From an uncultured Christensenella sp. (GTDB lineage Bacteria; Bacillota; Clostridia; Christensenellales; UBA1242): DNA of 7,752 nt. This document shows, one piece after another, positions 6,457 through 7,752 of the stretch. How positions within the stretch are numbered: the first letter of the stretch is position 1; each line of letters opens with the position of its first letter. The stretch lies in NCBI GenBank assembly GCA_905207515.1, contig CAJLLK010000042.1:1-7752 (forward strand), read 5' to 3'. A model generated the notes under the pieces. It ran no database searches, was not told the origin of the DNA, and worked only from the letters and a program-made list of their open reading frames with translations. The translations under genes and the position numbers were made by a program.

Positions 6457-6485
6457 TTGATTTTTGATTTTAAATTTGTTATATT
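6457..6485 (+). promoter_or_regulatory. Promoter of tRNA-Gly
   Basis: TTGATT (6457-6462), 17 bp, TATATT (6480-6485) preceded by TGT. Transcription should start near 6492, about 32 nt before the tRNA. It is divergent from the tRNA-Cys promoter. Confidence 0.65.
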
Positions 6486-6509
6486 ATAGAAGCAAAACAT
6501 TTGCGGGCA

Positions 6510-6525
6510 GCATAAAAAGTTATGC
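6510..6525 (+). other. Leader hairpin overlapping the 5' end of tRNA-Gly
   Basis: GCATAA (6510-6515), loop AAAG, TTATGC (6520-6525). The 3' arm includes the first two bases of mature tRNA-Gly, so it competes with the acceptor stem and spans the RNase P cut site. It may be chance. Confidence 0.35.
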
Positions 6526-6598
6526 GGGAATGGCTTAGTGGTATAGCGCAGCCTTGCCAAGGCTGAGGTCGCGGGTTCGATCCCCGTTTCCCGCTCCA
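6524..6598 (+). tRNA. tRNA-Gly(GCC), CCA encoded
   Basis: Acceptor stem GCGGGAA/TTCCCGC, anticodon loop TTGCCAA in stem CAGCC/GGCTG giving anticodon GCC, and T arm GCGGG-TTCGATC-CCCGT. Discriminator U (6595), CCA encoded at 6596-6598. It is a single-gene unit with its own promoter and terminator. Its 3' part from 6568 is duplicated at 6770. Confidence 0.97.
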
Positions 6599-6637
6599 AA
6601 TGAAAAAGCAGAGTTTGACCGGCTCTGTTTTTTTGTT
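6568..6637 (+). repeat. Direct repeat, left copy (tRNA-Gly 3' end plus terminator)
   Basis: This block recurs at 6770-6840 with a constant offset of 202 bp, one substitution (G6608 to A6810) and one extra T in the T run. The left copy is the functional end of tRNA-Gly. Between the copies lies repeat copy B. Confidence 0.9.
6603..6634 (+). terminator. Rho-independent terminator of tRNA-Gly
   Basis: CAGAG (6609-6613) pairs with CTCTG (6623-6627), extended by one G-U and several A-T pairs, followed by seven T. It is repeated almost exactly at 6805-6837. Confidence 0.85.
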
Positions 6638-6662
6638 GAAGAAAAAAAGCGAGCTCAGCCTG

Positions 6663-6768
6663 TGAACGGGGTCCCGAAAATGCTTGCCATTTTTGGGAGA
6701 AGGAACAAACAAACGATAGATGAGCCTTTGCGAGCAGCAAAGCGAATGAAAAGTGCAGTTTGTGACGC
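6663..6768 (+). repeat. Structured tRNA-associated repeat, copy B
   Basis: The inverted partner of copy A (5861-5966). An 11-bp hairpin (6672-6682 with 6688-6698, loop CTTGC) contains one G-U pair. A second hairpin CTTTGC/GCAAAG (6726-6731, 6737-6742) has loop GAGCA where copy A has GAAAA in the same sense, so two of the three substitutions between copies fall in this loop. One base separates the end of the repeat from the duplicated tRNA-Gly 3' end. No credible reading frame is present. Confidence 0.85.
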
Positions 6769-6769
6769 A

Positions 6770-6800
6770 GTCGCGGGTTCGATCCCCGTTTCCCGCTCCA
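6770..6800 (+). pseudogene. 3'-terminal fragment of tRNA-Gly(GCC)
   Basis: 31 bp identical to 6568-6598: the T arm, acceptor 3' strand, discriminator and CCA. The D arm, anticodon arm and 5' acceptor strand are missing, so it cannot be a tRNA alone. It directly follows repeat copy B, as the fragment at 5786-5806 follows copy A on the other strand. Confidence 0.9.
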
Positions 6801-6804
6801 AATG

Positions 6805-6837
6805 AAAAAACAGAGTTTGACCGGCTCTGTTTTTTTT
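6805..6837 (+). terminator. Duplicated tRNA-Gly terminator
   Basis: CAGAG (6811-6815) pairs with CTCTG (6825-6829), with flanking A and an eight-T run. It is a copy of the terminator at 6603-6634, so any transcript through repeat B would end here. Confidence 0.8.
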
Positions 6838-6842
6838 GTTAT

Positions 6843-7104
6843 GTTGAGCCGTCGCCGAGATTCTTCGACACAGCCTGACGGCTGGCTCTGAATGACAACG
6901 GCGACGTGTCGAAACATCTCTGTCATCCAGAGCGGAGTGAGAATACCTGTCATGTTGAGCAAGGGAACGAAGCGACCGCTGTCGAAACATCTCATTTGTC
7001 ATGTTGAGCCACGAGTGAAACGAGTGTGTCGAAACATCTCTGAGATTTCTCGACACGTACTTACGCACGGCTCGAAATGACAAGAGAGAATGGTCGAAAT
7101 GACT
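6843..7104. repeat. Cluster of short dispersed repeats (TGTCATTTCGAGC / CGAGAAATCTC type)
   Basis: Several units of about 41-46 bp in both orientations: inverted unit 6857-6897 (GAGATTCTTCGACAC to AATGACA, with CAGCC/GGCTG inside), part unit 6906-6920 (ends CGAAACATCTC), part unit 6921-6945 (TGTCATCCAGAGCGG), full units 6948-6993 and 6997-7040 (TGTCATGTTGAGC to GTCGAAACATCTC), inverted unit 7042-7082 (GAGATTTCTCGACAC to CTCGAAATGACA), and a fragment near 7091-7104. The ends are conserved and the middles vary. I recognise the type as common between genes in many bacterial genomes. It lies downstream of ung and of the tRNA-Gly duplication; the function is unknown. Confidence 0.85.
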
Positions 7105-7117
7105 GTGTGGTTTGTTT

Positions 7118-7752
7118 TTATCGCCAATCGATAGGAGTTTTGCCGTGTTCTTCCAAAAACTTGTTTGCTTTTGAAAAGTGTTTACAGCCAAAAAATCCGC
7201 GATAGGCTGAAAGTGGACTAGGGTGCGGCGCTTTCAAAATCAAGTGTTGTTTTCCAATCAGCGGGGCAAAACTTTGTGCATTCGAACCCCACAAAATGAA
7301 AACCATAGGGTCCTCTCTTTTTGAAAGAAGTTCAATGATTTTGTTTGTGAAAGTTTCCCAACCTTTTCCACGATGAGAATTTGCTTGCCCGCGTCTGACA
7401 GTCAAACTTGTGTTCAAAAGCAGCACGCCTTGTTTTGCCCAACGCATCAAATTCCCAGACTTTTCGCATTTAATGCCCAAATCATCTTCAATTTCTTTAT
7501 AGATGTTCACAAGTGAAGGTGGCAGTTCGACACCGTCTTGCACCGAAAATGCCAACCCATGAGCTTGGTTAGGTTCGTGATATGGGTCTTGACCGATGAT
7601 GACAACTTTGACATCTTCAAATTTGACGGCATTTAGCGCGTTGAAGATATTTTCCATTGCTGGATAAACCGTGTGAGAATTGTATTCGCTCTCCAAAAAT
7701 TCTTGCAGTTTTTTAAAATATGGCTTTTCAAATTCGTCTTTCAACAAATTTG
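7118..7752 (-). CDS. ung: Uracil-DNA glycosylase, family 1 (N-terminus cut by window end)
   Basis: Ung removes uracil from DNA as the first step of base excision repair. Both active-site motifs are present: GQDPYH near 7577-7594 with the catalytic Asp, and HPSPLSAYRGF, which carries the catalytic His and the DNA-inserting Leu loop. Other family blocks are QAHGLAFSV, WAKQGVLLLNTSLTVRRGQANSH, read here in two overlapping parts (WAKQGVLLLNTSLTV and RRGQANSH), and FILWGSNAQ. The Glu after GQDPYH, where E. coli has Gly, is not at a catalytic position. The C-terminus is the standard PIDW plus one residue. The frame stays open to the window edge (Asn before TTG-TTG), and relatives such as B. subtilis Ung have about 10-15 more N-terminal residues, so the TTG at 7747 is probably not the start. 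No clear terminator follows the stop at 7118; the dispersed repeats begin about 14 bp on. Confidence 0.96.
   Translation of the reverse strand, partial: NLLKDEFEKPYFKKLQEFLESEYNSHTVYPAMENIFNALNAVKFEDVKVVIIGQDPYHEPNQAHGLAFSVQDGVELPPSLVNIYKEIEDDLGIKCEKSGNLMRWAKQGVLLLNTSLTVRRGQANSHRGKGWETFTNKIIELLSKREDPMVFILWGSNAQSFAPLIGKQHLILKAPHPSPLSAYRGFFGCKHFSKANKFLEEHGKTPIDWR

Noticed and set aside
5861..6768. Insertion sequence with A and B as terminal inverted repeats
   Set aside because: The DNA between them holds only tRNA genes and their signals, with no transposase; the copies are better read as two separate repeats.
6843..7104. CRISPR array
   Set aside because: Units occur in both orientations, with variable middles and irregular spacing, and no cas genes are near.
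6372..7191. Open frames on the minus strand of 207 and 178 residues
   Set aside because: They cross tRNA-Gly antisense (KRGSNPR, ETGIEPA), repeat B and the dispersed repeats, and overlap the end of ung. No ribosome binding site or protein-like composition is present.

Overview
The window looks like a piece of a low-GC Firmicute genome, most likely an uncultured clostridium. The evidence is AT-rich, TTG-rich coding sequence, strong AGGAG-type ribosome binding sites, consensus sigma-A-like promoters, Clostridia-like Ung and U32 proteins, and tRNA genes with encoded CCA ends. The lineage is inferred from sequence character only.

Positions 1-5752 carry five genes on the plus strand: the 3' half of tsaD (t6A37 tRNA modification), a U32-family protein of the TrhP type (tRNA wobble uridine hydroxylation), a small two-helix membrane protein of unknown function, alaS, and a membrane-anchored surface protein with a predicted beta-solenoid ectodomain. 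tsaD and the U32 gene are 11 bp apart and read as one operon; the other three each have their own promoter. alaS is unusual twice. It encodes a short enzyme (about 605 residues) that ends just after the editing domain and lacks C-Ala, and its N-terminal 37 codons are out of frame with the rest, through an apparent 2-base loss (or 1-base gain) near 2473-2480.

Positions 5782-7117 are non-coding. They hold tRNA-Leu(UAA) and tRNA-Cys(GCA) on the minus strand under one promoter, tRNA-Gly(GCC) on the plus strand, and several repeat families. Two copies of a structured repeat of about 105 bp lie in inverted orientation at 5861-5966 and 6663-6768, outside the tRNA genes. Read in the sense of the adjacent tRNA, each copy follows an intact tRNA and its terminator and precedes a 3'-terminal tRNA fragment ending in CCA. 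On the tRNA-Gly side, the 3' end of the tRNA and its terminator are duplicated almost perfectly on both sides of the repeat. This layout is the most interesting thing in the window. After it comes a cluster of short dispersed repeats of the TGTCATTTCGAGC / CGAGAAATCTC type (6843-7104), then ung (uracil-DNA glycosylase) on the minus strand, cut by the window edge.

Most of the genes serve translation: two tRNA-modifying enzymes that act in the anticodon loop, one tRNA synthetase and three tRNAs. All five promoters found have a 17-bp spacer and a TG-extended -10 element.
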